Shown here one piece after another: positions 1 through 5,934 of a stretch of 16,885 nucleotides of DNA (position 1 is its first letter; the number at the start of each line of letters is the position of its first letter). The position numbers and the translations under genes are program-made. The DNA comes from Actinomycetota bacterium (GTDB lineage: Bacteria > Actinomycetota > Thermoleophilia > Gaiellales > Gaiellaceae): NCBI GenBank assembly GCA_003162235.1, contig PMMN01000051.1, positions 46,441-63,325 on the forward strand, read 5' to 3'. The notes beneath the pieces were generated by a model that ran no database searches, was not told the DNA's origin, and was given only the letters and a program-made list of their open reading frames with translations.

Positions 1-381
1 CAGAACGCGTGCTGTCCAGTTCAAGCTGAGTATCGACTGGGCGCCGGGGCCGTCGCCGTAGAGATCGGTGACCGCGCCGACGAACTCGCCCGGCTCGACC
101 TCGAGGCCCGTCTCTTCCAGGAGCTCGCGCCGAAGACCGTCAAGCGGCCGCTCTCCCTCCTCGAGAAAGCCGCCGGGCGTGTCCCACTTGCCCTTCTGCG
201 GCTCGACCGCCCGGCGCACGAGCATCAGGCGACCCTGCTCGTCCTCGCAGAGCGCGCCCACGGTCGGCGCCGAGTGGGCGTAGTACTGCGAGCCACAGAC
301 CGAACAGTGGGCCTGCGTGCGCTCGAGAGCGAGCTCCGCACGGCAGCGCGGACAGAAGTACCAGCCATGAAGCTCAGCCAT
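1..381 (-). CDS. NUDIX hydrolase with N-terminal zinc ribbon (partial, C-terminus outside window)
   Basis: This is a NUDIX-family pyrophosphohydrolase, a group that cleaves nucleoside diphosphates linked to another moiety; the substrate cannot be told here. The first 127 residues are visible. Cys10, Cys13, Cys26 and Cys29 form a CxxC...CxxC zinc ribbon like that of NudC-type and ADP-ribose pyrophosphatase-like enzymes. The full Nudix box spans residues 71-93 (G-x5-E-x7-REL-x-EE-x-GL), so the metal site is intact. The frame runs to base 1 without a stop. The ATG lies 21 bases after the upstream transporter's stop, so the two genes are probably co-transcribed. No strong Shine-Dalgarno precedes it. 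The zinc ribbon begins only ten residues in, which supports this start. Family assignment is firm; the specific function is unknown. Confidence 0.93.
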   Translation of the reverse strand, partial: MAELHGWYFCPRCRAELALERTQAHCSVCGSQYYAHSAPTVGALCEDEQGRLMLVRRAVEPQKGKWDTPGGFLEEGERPLDGLRRELLEETGLEVEPGEFVGAVTDLYGDGPGAQSILSLNWTARVL

Positions 382-402
382 ACAAAGAGGATACGGCTCG
401 GA

Positions 403-933
403 CTAGCCGGCCAGCGCAACCGGCGCGATTTTCCGGCGCATCATCGTCAGCGCGGTACCAATAGCGATCATCTCGCTCTTGCCCCAGAACTGGCCCCAGA
501 AGAAGGCCGTCGAGCCAAATGCGATCGTCAGGAAGAGATAGGAGTCGACGGCGTTTCCGATCGTCCCCGACAGGGCTACGCCCGCGCTCAGATTCCGATT
601 CCGGATCGGCGTGAAGACAACCGCCTCGACGGTCTCCGAGACGGTGAAGGCAACCACACTGGCGATCGCGATCTTCTCTAGAGCAGTCCAGCCGGCGAGG
701 TCGCCGGCGGCCCACGAGATCAACCCGGCCGTATAGACGAGCGGCATCGTCCAGAAAAGGCCGCGGAGCTGCTGTATCCAGTCGCGCAGAACCAGCACCG
801 CGCCGATGCAGAACACCCCCGCCGGAGCGGTGTACGGGGTGAGCGGAACGCCGACGACGTAGGCGCTCGCCAGCCAGTTGGCGAGGATCACGAGGCCGAC
901 GTAGCAGGCGGCAAGCGGAAGGAAGAGCTTCAT
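403..933 (-). CDS. VUT family (YhhQ-like) membrane transporter
   Basis: This 176-residue, very hydrophobic protein matches the VUT/YhhQ family, whose E. coli member takes up queuosine precursors; other members are only called putative vitamin uptake transporters. It shows about five to six hydrophobic segments, starting at residues 3-22. Family-like features are the APAGVFCIGAVLVLRDW stretch near residues 36-52, the SETVEAVVFTP stretch near 98-110, and the GNAVDSYLF stretch near 126-134, with acidic residues inside membrane segments. Length is close to the usual 170-230 residues. It lies just upstream of the NUDIX gene on the same strand. The upstream 530 bases are non-coding and contain a hairpin at 1008-1036 that would sit in its leader. 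I saw no recognisable preQ1 riboswitch, so the substrate is open. Confidence 0.85.
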   Translation of the reverse strand: MKLFLPLAACYVGLVILANWLASAYVVGVPLTPYTAPAGVFCIGAVLVLRDWIQQLRGLFWTMPLVYTAGLISWAAGDLAGWTALEKIAIASVVAFTVSETVEAVVFTPIRNRNLSAGVALSGTIGNAVDSYLFLTIAFGSTAFFWGQFWGKSEMIAIGTALTMMRRKIAPVALAG

Positions 934-1007
934 CTGGTGCTGTTGGTTCGCGGTTCGCGGCGCCGCCGCCAGGCTCCTCTCGGCGATCGCCGCTTTCGCC
1001 CGGGCAG

Positions 1008-1036
1008 CCTAGCGGAGACACACGTCTCGGCTTAGG
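1008..1036 (-). repeat. Hairpin in the putative leader of the VUT transporter gene
   Basis: CCTA/TAGG, GC/GC and GAGAC/GTCTC pair around a 4-base loop (1020-1023), interrupted by one G-G mismatch and one bulged T, giving about 11 pairs. On the minus strand a TATAGG hexamer (1043-1038) lies just upstream. If that were a -10 box, transcription would start at or near the hairpin. No matching -35 box is visible, so the promoter idea is weak. The pairing is read directly; the function is unknown. Confidence 0.4.
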
Positions 1037-1057
1037 GCCTATACCGTTAGGGGGAGC

Positions 1058-1094
1058 GGCGCGCGAGCACGACGCCGCATCTCGCTCGCGCGCC
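1058..1094. repeat. Perfect 11-bp inverted repeat, 15-base loop
   Basis: The left arm 1058-1068 (GGCGCGCGAGC) is the exact reverse complement of 1084-1094. On the plus strand it is followed by CTTTGAAG, which is only a poor U-tract. It could be a factor-independent terminator lacking a proper tract, a protein-binding site, or part of a structured RNA. It lies in the gene-free block. Confidence 0.45.
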
Positions 1095-1102
1095 CTTTGA
1101 AG

Positions 1103-1188
1103 CGAGAAGGCGCCGGGCCCCGGAGCGTGACTTTGCGTTGCACGCCCTACTTCCCCTCGGCCCAGCAGCCGTTCTCGCCGCCTTCTCG
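1103..1188. repeat. Perfect 10-bp inverted repeat enclosing smaller hairpins
   Basis: CGAGAAGGCG at 1103-1112 pairs exactly with 1179-1188, 66 bases apart. Between the arms, CCGGG/CCCGG (about 1113-1123) and GCGT/ACGC (about 1135-1145) can form local hairpins, so an 86-base folded unit is possible. It is not cloverleaf-shaped and has no tRNA T-loop. Arms of this length are less likely by chance than the shorter repeats nearby, but high GC raises the background. Confidence 0.4.
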
Positions 1189-1313
1189 TTATGACGCGAG
1201 GCGAACGCGAAGGTTGGTCAGCGGCCGAGTCGGCGGCGGAACTAAACGGTTTCGAACCGCCTCTCGCGCTCTCGGGGTGCCGCTGGCGGTGCGGCCGAGC
1301 GCACCAGCGCGTT

Positions 1314-1430
1314 CTAACGGCCGCCGCGACCGACACGGCGGGCGCGGCTCACCCGACGCCGTCCCCACCGCGAGATAAACGCGACGACGTCGCGTTGGCT
1401 CATTCCTTTCCCCCTGCCGAAAGTCGTCAT
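1314..1430 (-). CDS. Possible small basic protein (38 aa) downstream of fabI
   Basis: An ATG at 1430 opens a 38-codon frame ending in TAG at 1314. It begins 33 bases after the fabI stop on the same strand. GGAGGG lies immediately upstream, and a second in-frame ATG (codon 10, at 1403) follows GGGGGAAAGGA, so two ribosome-binding-like sequences support the frame. The product has 11 arginines in 38 residues: a mixed N-terminal half containing SQRDVVAFISRW, then an Arg/Gly-rich tail. I recognise no family. The arginine-rich tail is also what random GC-rich sequence produces, so this may be chance or the remnant of a longer gene. The first ribosome binding site lies inside a strong hairpin (1416-1458), which could make translation depend on fabI. 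Confidence 0.3.
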   Translation of the reverse strand: MTTFGRGKGMSQRDVVAFISRWGRRRVSRARRVGRGGR

Positions 1431-1458
1431 GCCCTCCAAAGGAGGGCGGACTTTCGGC
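1416..1458 (-). terminator. Strong two-part hairpin immediately after fabI
   Basis: The outer stem pairs 1416-1425 with 1449-1458 (10 bp, perfect). The inner stem pairs 1431-1437 with 1441-1447 (7 bp, perfect) around a 3-base loop, with short unpaired linkers between. It starts 5 bases after the fabI stop codon, as a terminator would. No U-run follows on the minus strand, only AGGGGGAAAGG, so it is not a classical intrinsic terminator. It also encloses the GGAGGG and ATG of the small ORF at 1314-1430, so a role in translation control is an alternative. Confidence 0.5.
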
Positions 1459-1463
1459 GGTAA

Positions 1464-2237
1464 CTACATGCCCATGGCGTGGTAACCAGAATCCACGTAC
1501 AGGATCGTTCCGCTGACGTTGCGGGCGTCGGCCGAGAGCAAGTAGGCGCTGGCTGCCGCGACATCTTCGGCGTCGATGTGGCGCCGCAGCGGAGCACGCT
1601 CGGCGACGATCGCTTCCATGGTCGAGAATCCGGCGATCGAGCGCGCCGCGAGAGTGCGAACAGGCCCGGCGGAGACCGCGTTGACGCGTATGCCCTCGGC
1701 TCCTAGATCCCAGGCCAGATAGCGCATCGATGCGTCGAGAGTCGCCTTGGCAACGCCCATCACGTTGTAGTGCGGTACGGCCCGCTCGCCACCCAGATAG
1801 GTCATGGTCACGATCGAGCCGCCCGTCTCGGCCAGGTGGGGCTCGGCGGCGCGGGCGATCGCCACCAGCGAGTAGGCGCTGACGTCGATCGCCATCCAGA
1901 AGCGATCGCGCGGAGTGTCGATGAAACGGCCTTCCAGATCTTCGGCGGCGGCGAAGGCGACCGAATGCACGACGAAGTCGAGACCGCCGAGCGCCGCTGC
2001 GGCCTCGGCCACGGCGCGTGTGCAGTCCTCGTCCTGGCGCACGTCGCAGGGTGTGATGAGTGGGCTGGAGATCGACTCGGCCAGCTCGCGCACGTTCGCC
2101 TCGATGCGCTCGCCCTGGAAGGTGAACGCCATCGTGGCGCCTTCGTCGGCGAGCCGGCGCGCGACCGACCAGGCGATCGAGCGCTTGTTGGCGACACCGA
2201 GAACGAGCCCACGCTTGCCTTCGAATCTGCCTTTCAT
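1464..2237 (-). CDS. fabI: Enoyl-[acyl-carrier-protein] reductase (NADH), FabI
   Basis: FabI reduces trans-2-enoyl-ACP in the last step of each cytosolic fatty-acid elongation cycle. The 257-residue product has the FabI-specific nucleotide-binding start GVANKRSIAW (residues 14-23) rather than the usual SDR TGxxxGxG. It also has MTYLGGERAVPHYNVM with catalytic Tyr147, Tyr157 and Lys164, one residue offset from E. coli Tyr146/Tyr156/Lys163. The late NAVSAGPVRTLA segment and C-terminal SGTILYVDSGYHAMGM also fit. Position 94, equivalent to the triclosan-contact Gly93 of E. coli, is Ala, as I recall for Gram-positive FabI. The open frame extends far upstream, but the family start is the ATG at 2237. 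No good Shine-Dalgarno is visible. It is divergent from the SDR operon, with only 75 bases between them. Confidence 0.96.
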   Translation of the reverse strand: MKGRFEGKRGLVLGVANKRSIAWSVARRLADEGATMAFTFQGERIEANVRELAESISSPLITPCDVRQDEDCTRAVAEAAAALGGLDFVVHSVAFAAAEDLEGRFIDTPRDRFWMAIDVSAYSLVAIARAAEPHLAETGGSIVTMTYLGGERAVPHYNVMGVAKATLDASMRYLAWDLGAEGIRVNAVSAGPVRTLAARSIAGFSTMEAIVAERAPLRRHIDAEDVAAASAYLLSADARNVSGTILYVDSGYHAMGM

Positions 2238-2312
2238 CGGCGCGAGTCTAGCGAGATGACGCCCGCGAGGGGTTGCGATACGCTCCGCACGGGGAGGACT
2301 CGAGAGCAACCT

Positions 2313-3113
2313 ATGAGCACAGCGCAACGTGTGGCCGTGATCACCGGCGCCTCGAGCGGAATCGGCGCCGCGCTCGCGCACACGCTCGCCGAGCGGGGCT
2401 GGCACTGCGTCCTGCTGGCGCGGCGCGTCGATCGGCTCGAACAGGTCGCGGCCGAGTCGGGAGCCGAGATCGAAGCCTGCGACGTCTCGAGCCGAGACTA
2501 CGTCGACCGGGTCGCGGCACGCGTGCTCGAGCGTCACCCCGCGATCGACCTGCTCGTCAACAACGCCGGCATCCCTTCGCACGGTTCTTTTCTCACCGCC
2601 TCGCCAGAACGAATCGAGCAGGTGATCCGCACCAACTACCTCGGCTCCGTCTGGTGCCTGCGCGCGTTCCTGCCCGGCCTGGAGCAGGCGCGTCCCTCTC
2701 ACGTCGTCAACATCGCCTCGGTCGCCGGAACCACGGTCGTCCCCGATGCCGGCCCCTACTCGGCCTCAAAGCACGCCCAGCTCGCCTTCTCGCGGGCACT
2801 TCGCGCCGAGCTCAGGCCGCGCGGCATCTCGGTGCTGACGGTCAACCCCGGCCCAGTCGCAACCGAAGGGTTCCCGCAAACGAGGTTGACCCGCCGGCGC
2901 TCGATGCGCTGGACGGTGCTCACGCCCGAACGGATCGCGGTGAGGATCGTCAGGGCGATCGAGCGAGGACGGACAGAGGTCGTGATCCCGAGGTGGATGC
3001 GAATCGCCGGCATCTCGACGGGACTTTTCCCGGCGACCGTGACGCGCGTGGTTGCCAGGGGCGACCCGGGCCGGGATGACGAGATTCCCGAAGACGGCGG
3101 AGCGGAGCGGTGA
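2313..3113 (+). CDS. Short-chain dehydrogenase/reductase (classical SDR)
   Basis: This 266-residue NAD(P)-dependent oxidoreductase has every classical SDR element: TGASSGIG (residues 11-18), NNAG (83-86) and the catalytic tetrad Asn108, Ser136, Tyr149 and Lys153. Two arginines after the second strand (LLARR, residues 34-38) favour NADP over NAD. After residue 190 the PGPVATEG segment and a basic C-terminal part resemble the DltE/YqjQ-like group of SDRs; the substrate cannot be read from sequence. The ATG at 2313 has GGGGAGGA about 14 bases upstream, which is a long spacing, but no other start is in frame nearby. It is the first gene of an operon with two thioredoxin-fold proteins, and its TGA overlaps the next gene's GTG. 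Confidence 0.9.
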   Translation: MSTAQRVAVITGASSGIGAALAHTLAERGWHCVLLARRVDRLEQVAAESGAEIEACDVSSRDYVDRVAARVLERHPAIDLLVNNAGIPSHGSFLTASPERIEQVIRTNYLGSVWCLRAFLPGLEQARPSHVVNIASVAGTTVVPDAGPYSASKHAQLAFSRALRAELRPRGISVLTVNPGPVATEGFPQTRLTRRRSMRWTVLTPERIAVRIVRAIERGRTEVVIPRWMRIAGISTGLFPATVTRVVARGDPGRDDEIPEDGGAER

Positions 3114-3409
3114 TCGAGCTCTTCTACTGGGAGGGTTGCCCCTCGCATCCCGAGGCCAAATCCCTCATCGAGCAGATACTCGCCGAGCTCGGTCGCGACG
3201 ATGAAATCGTCATGACAGAGGTGACGAGCGACGAGGAGGCCGAGCGTCTTCGCTTTCCCGGATCGCCGACGATCTGCGTCGACGGCCGCGATGTCGACCC
3301 CGTGGGCGCGAACTCGCGTCCTGCTCTCACCTGCCGCATCTACCACCTTCCAGACGGGCGGGTCTCGCCCATCCCCTCACGCGACCAACTGGAGGCAGCG
3401 CTCAGATGA
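3110..3409 (+). CDS. Small thioredoxin-fold protein with CxxH motif
   Basis: This 99-residue protein looks like the thioredoxin/glutaredoxin-like proteins often annotated as thioredoxin family or alkylmercury lyase-like. The N-terminal strand MIELFYWEGCPSH places Cys10 and His13 where a CxxC would be, so the second cysteine is missing. FPGSPTICVDGRDV (about residues 50-63) supplies the cis-proline-like Pro before a strand, plus a further Cys. Start is GTG at 3110 in a GTGA overlap with the SDR stop, implying translational coupling. Its own stop overlaps the redoxin start (ATGA). With one active-site cysteine it may form mixed disulfides rather than act as a two-cysteine oxidoreductase; that is inference. 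Confidence 0.75.
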   Translation: MIELFYWEGCPSHPEAKSLIEQILAELGRDDEIVMTEVTSDEEAERLRFPGSPTICVDGRDVDPVGANSRPALTCRIYHLPDGRVSPIPSRDQLEAALR

Positions 3410-3933
3410 GCATCGAACTCGGCACTGAAGCCCCCTTCTTCGAGCTCCCCGGCGTCGACGGGTACGACCACTCGCTCGACGAGTACGGCGACGCGAAGCT
3501 GCTCGTTCTCGTTCAGTCGTGCAACCACTGCCCTTACGTGCAGGCCTGGGAAGACAGGCTGATGGCCATCGCGCGCGACCATGCACACGAGGGCGTACGG
3601 GTGGTCGCGTTGAACTCGAACGACGTCTCCAGCCACCCCGAGGACTCGTTCGAGCAGATGAAGGCGAGAGCCGAGAAACGTGGCTTTCCCTTCGACTACC
3701 TCTTCGACGAGGATCAGTCGCTGGCGCACGCGCTCGGCGCCGAGCACACGCCTGAGGTCTTCCTCTTCGACGAAGAGCGAAAGCTCCGCTACCACGGCGC
3801 CATCGACGATTCCCGCGACGAGACGACCGTGACCAAGAGCTATTTACGCGACGCGATCGACGCCCTGCTGGCGGGCGACGAGCCGCCACTGGCCCAAACC
3901 GACGCGGTCGGCTGCACCGTCAAGTGGAAGTAG
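3406..3933 (+). CDS. AhpC/TSA-type thioredoxin family protein (PRX-like)
   Basis: This 175-residue redoxin resembles the PRX-like1 group of the AhpC/TSA-thioredoxin superfamily. It has the strand LLVLVQSCNHCPYV with Cys39 and Cys42 in a CxxC motif, where typical peroxiredoxins have only one cysteine (PxxxT/SxxC). A VVALNSND strand follows near residues 65-72, then HTPEVFLFD with the cis-proline typical of thioredoxin folds. The C-terminus GCTVKWK contains Cys170. No signal peptide is seen, so it is cytosolic. The ATG overlaps the upstream stop by four bases. It probably reduces disulfides or peroxides, perhaps together with the CxxH protein just before it. Superfamily is firm; the exact reaction is not known. 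Confidence 0.87.
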   Translation: MSIELGTEAPFFELPGVDGYDHSLDEYGDAKLLVLVQSCNHCPYVQAWEDRLMAIARDHAHEGVRVVALNSNDVSSHPEDSFEQMKARAEKRGFPFDYLFDEDQSLAHALGAEHTPEVFLFDEERKLRYHGAIDDSRDETTVTKSYLRDAIDALLAGDEPPLAQTDAVGCTVKWK

Positions 3934-3946
3934 TCACGGCGGACTG

Positions 3947-3971
3947 AACCGATCGAGCCGCGTGCTCGGTT
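3947..3971. terminator. Possible bidirectional terminator between convergent genes
   Basis: AACCGA (3947-3952) pairs with TCGGTT (3966-3971), and alternatively CGAGC (3954-3958) pairs with GCTCG (3964-3968) around a 5-base loop. It occupies the 36-base gap between the redoxin stop and the convergent methyltransferase stop and touches the latter. No T-run is present on either strand, so the call rests on position and pairing. Confidence 0.3.
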
Positions 3972-4728
3972 AGACGCGGAGCTGGAGCACGTACCAACCG
4001 ACCTCGACCTCGAAGGTCTCGCCCGGCGCAAGGCGCTTCACGCGCTCGCGTTCCTCGCCTTCGCAACCGGCTCCGTCGAGGAAATCCTCGACGTTTCGCA
4101 GCTCCGAAACGACCTCCTGGCGTAGAAGCGTGAGCCCGTTCATTTCGAAGAGACCGCGCATGTCCTGATCGGAGAGGGTTCTTGCATGCGAAGGGTCGCG
4201 CGCGCGCTCGAAGCGGTCGATCTCCATGGCCCGCGGCGGATCGAGCGGAGCGAGCTGATCGATCACGAGCAGGCGGCCGTTCGGTCTGGTGACGCGCATC
4301 AGCTCGGGGATGGCCTTCTCGGGACGCTCCAGGTGGTGCAGCGTGCGAATGGTGCCGACGATATCGAAGCTACCCGTCTCGAACGGGAGCGCGAAGATGT
4401 CGCCCGCGACGAAGCTCACGTTCGGGAGATCGGCGGCCAGCTTCCTCGCCGCGGCCAGCAACTCGGACACGATGTCGCAGCCCACCACCTCGCCCACCAG
4501 CGGAGCCAGCCCGAGCGCCAGCGCGCCCGCTCCGGTTCCCGCATCGAGGGCGCGCTCGTCGCCGCGAAGCGGCGCCAACAAGCGAGCCACGCGCTCGCTG
4601 ATACGCGGCGCCTGCTCGCGTGCCCGCGCGGCGAAGTGCCCGGCGGCGGGCGCGAAACGAGTGCGGACGACCTCCTTCCTCTCCTCACTCTTCCCCATCT
4701 TCTTGGGCACGTCACGCTTCGAGCTCAT
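3970..4728 (-). CDS. Class I SAM-dependent methyltransferase (UbiE/MenG-like fold)
   Basis: This 252-residue protein has the Rossmann methyltransferase core. Motif I is LDAGTGAGAL (residues 61-70), the acidic residue after strand 2 is Asp85 (VVGCDIV), VAGDIFALPF has Asp110, and strand 4 is FDIVGTIRTLHHL (121-133). The N-terminal VRTRFAPAAGHFAAR is the pre-motif helix seen in Methyltransf_11/UbiE-like enzymes. The substrate is unknown; a quinone or other small molecule is plausible. A basic, charged N-terminus precedes it, and an internal ATG at codon 11 is an alternative start. The Shine-Dalgarno (GAAAGGG) before the first ATG is weak. It converges on the redoxin gene and lies 150 bases downstream of the cca-type gene on the same strand; that gap holds nothing convincing. 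Confidence 0.88.
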   Translation of the reverse strand: MSSKRDVPKKMGKSEERKEVVRTRFAPAAGHFAARAREQAPRISERVARLLAPLRGDERALDAGTGAGALALGLAPLVGEVVGCDIVSELLAAARKLAADLPNVSFVAGDIFALPFETGSFDIVGTIRTLHHLERPEKAIPELMRVTRPNGRLLVIDQLAPLDPPRAMEIDRFERARDPSHARTLSDQDMRGLFEMNGLTLLRQEVVSELRNVEDFLDGAGCEGEERERVKRLAPGETFEVEVGWYVLQLRV

Positions 4729-4878
4729 CGCGACCCTTTCGGTACGAATGCGTCACACACATGCCCGATTCTCGCCGATACGATCGCCTCGGGGAGGAAG
4801 TCGGGGCTTCCATGCCAGACGCGAGGACATCGATGACTCGGAATCGCATCGGGCGCGCAGACCTAGTGGAATAGGCTC

Positions 4879-5934
4879 TCAGCTCGGCTCGAGCCGCCGG
4901 CGCGCGAGCTCTAGTGCCTCCTCGGGCGTCGAGATCGTCCCGGCAGCCCGCTCCTCGGCGATCAGCTCCAGCAGCTTGCCGACAAGGGGGCCGGGAGCGA
5001 CACCCAACTGGTCGCCGCGCAGAAGCGGCTCTTCGGGCTCGGTCTCGCGCGCGAGGCGCACCGCGCTTGCATACTCGGCGGCGCCGAGAAAGGCAAGGGC
5101 GTCGAGCGCCCAGGGCTCGCTCGTGCGACGGAAGCGGTGGATCTGACGCGGTGAGTCGTCGGCCGGAGATTGCGCGCGCAGAAGCGCTCCGAGGTAGCGG
5201 TCGAGCTCGCCCGGAATCGGCAACCGGCGCAGGCGCTCGCCGAACACGGTCACCAGCCGCAACCACGGCGAATCGGCGAGCGAGCGTTCGACGCGGCTCA
5301 CAAGCTCGAGCGAACCGTCGAGCGGAGCGAGCAGGCCGAGTTCCTCCAGCCGCTCGTAACCAGGCCAGCCGAGCCGCTCCAGCTCGGCCAGGATCCGCTC
5401 ACCGGCGGGGCTAGCGACGAGCTCGGCCCGGGCGCGGACGAGCTTTTCGGTCGCCGCGTCGAGGTAGAGCTCTAGCTCCTCCTCCAGGCGCACGGCGCGC
5501 AGAAGTCGCAGCGGATCGTCCTCGAAGATCCTCTCGGAGACCGCCCGCAACCGGCGCTCGGCGAGATCGCGGCGGCCGCCCAGGGGATCGACGATCTCGC
5601 CGCCCGAGAGCGGCTCGGCGATCGCGTTGACCGTGAAGTCGCGCAGCGCCAGATCCTCGTCGAGGCTTCCGCGCAAGGGGGTGAAGTCAACGCACTCGCC
5701 GCTCGGAAATGTGACGCGCCAGGCGCCGTGGCGCTCCGAGAGTGCGAAGGGCGCGCCTCCGCTCCTGGCTGCGAAAGCGCGCGCCGCCTTTCGCGAATCG
5801 GCGCAGATGACGTCCAGGTCGACGAGCTCGCGGCCGAGCAACTCGTCTCGCAGCGCACCGCCGACGAGGTAGGCGTCCTCGCCGGCCAGCACCTCGCGGA
5901 GGAGTTCAAGCGTCGACGATGACACGGCGCGCAC
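4879..5934 (-). CDS. CCA-adding / poly(A) polymerase-family nucleotidyltransferase, short form
   Basis: This class II tRNA nucleotidyltransferase-family protein adds CCA, or part of it, to tRNA 3' ends. The head domain is clear: GGALRD (25-30), metal-binding Asp39 and Asp41 in LVDLDV, motif B LRDFTVNA (97-104), RRDL (121-124), motif C DDPLRLLRA (139-147) and an ERILAEL segment resembling motif D/E. At 351 residues it is shorter than the roughly 480-residue actinobacterial CCA enzymes and shows no HD phosphohydrolase domain. It could therefore be a complete CCA enzyme or a CC- or A-adding specialist. The GTG at 5934 overlaps the end of alr by 29 bases; another GTG at 5925 is also possible. Neither has a clear Shine-Dalgarno, so coupling to alr translation is likely. 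Confidence 0.85.
   Translation of the reverse strand: MRAVSSSTLELLREVLAGEDAYLVGGALRDELLGRELVDLDVICADSRKAARAFAARSGGAPFALSERHGAWRVTFPSGECVDFTPLRGSLDEDLALRDFTVNAIAEPLSGGEIVDPLGGRRDLAERRLRAVSERIFEDDPLRLLRAVRLEEELELYLDAATEKLVRARAELVASPAGERILAELERLGWPGYERLEELGLLAPLDGSLELVSRVERSLADSPWLRLVTVFGERLRRLPIPGELDRYLGALLRAQSPADDSPRQIHRFRRTSEPWALDALAFLGAAEYASAVRLARETEPEEPLLRGDQLGVAPGPLVGKLLELIAEERAAGTISTPEEALELARRRLEPS

Larger units (their letters stand above)
934..1313. other. Non-coding block rich in inverted repeats
   Basis: No convincing long gene lies between the transporter start and the small ORF after fabI. ORFs crossing it have poor codon bias and no family resemblance. By eye it holds several inverted repeats, listed separately, plus a bulged one at about 1281-1309. 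The block sits upstream of the transporter on the minus strand, so part of it may be that gene's 5' leader. I could not match it to tRNA, tmRNA, RNase P RNA or SRP RNA. Confidence 0.5.

Noticed and set aside
1232..1262. tRNA or tmRNA hint: TTCGAAA loop with a 5-bp stem on the minus strand, and ACGGTTTCGA on the plus strand resembling a tmRNA 5' end
   Set aside because: No matching acceptor stem, anticodon arm or D-arm could be built, and a tmRNA would have to run into fabI. The motif sits in a short self-complementary stretch that explains both resemblances.
1376..1405. Plus-strand translation DDVALAH resembles the end of a tmRNA proteolysis tag
   Set aside because: No stop codon follows the would-be ALA(A) end and no tRNA-like domain flanks it.
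1440..1458. Minus-strand CGAAAGTCCGCCCTCC resembles the conserved GAAAGTCCGGGCTCC of RNase P RNA
   Set aside because: It is one arm of the hairpin after fabI, and no other conserved RNase P block is present downstream.
1191..1463. 90-residue plus-strand ORF ending exactly beside the fabI stop
   Set aside because: Poor third-position GC for this genome, no ribosome binding site, no family resemblance, and it overlaps strong hairpins.
1808..2259. Long ORFs in other frames over fabI, and similar shadows over glmS, nnr, cca and alr
   Set aside because: They have the Arg/Ala/Ser-rich composition typical of out-of-frame reading in high-GC DNA and overlap clear family members.
2238..2702. Upstream extension of the fabI reading frame (412 codons in total)
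   Set aside because: The extension is antisense to the SDR gene and has no FabI homology; the family start at 2237 is standard.
4712..4849. 45-residue minus-strand ORF between the cca-type gene and the methyltransferase
   Set aside because: No ribosome binding site, moderate codon bias, and overlap with the methyltransferase start; too weak to list.
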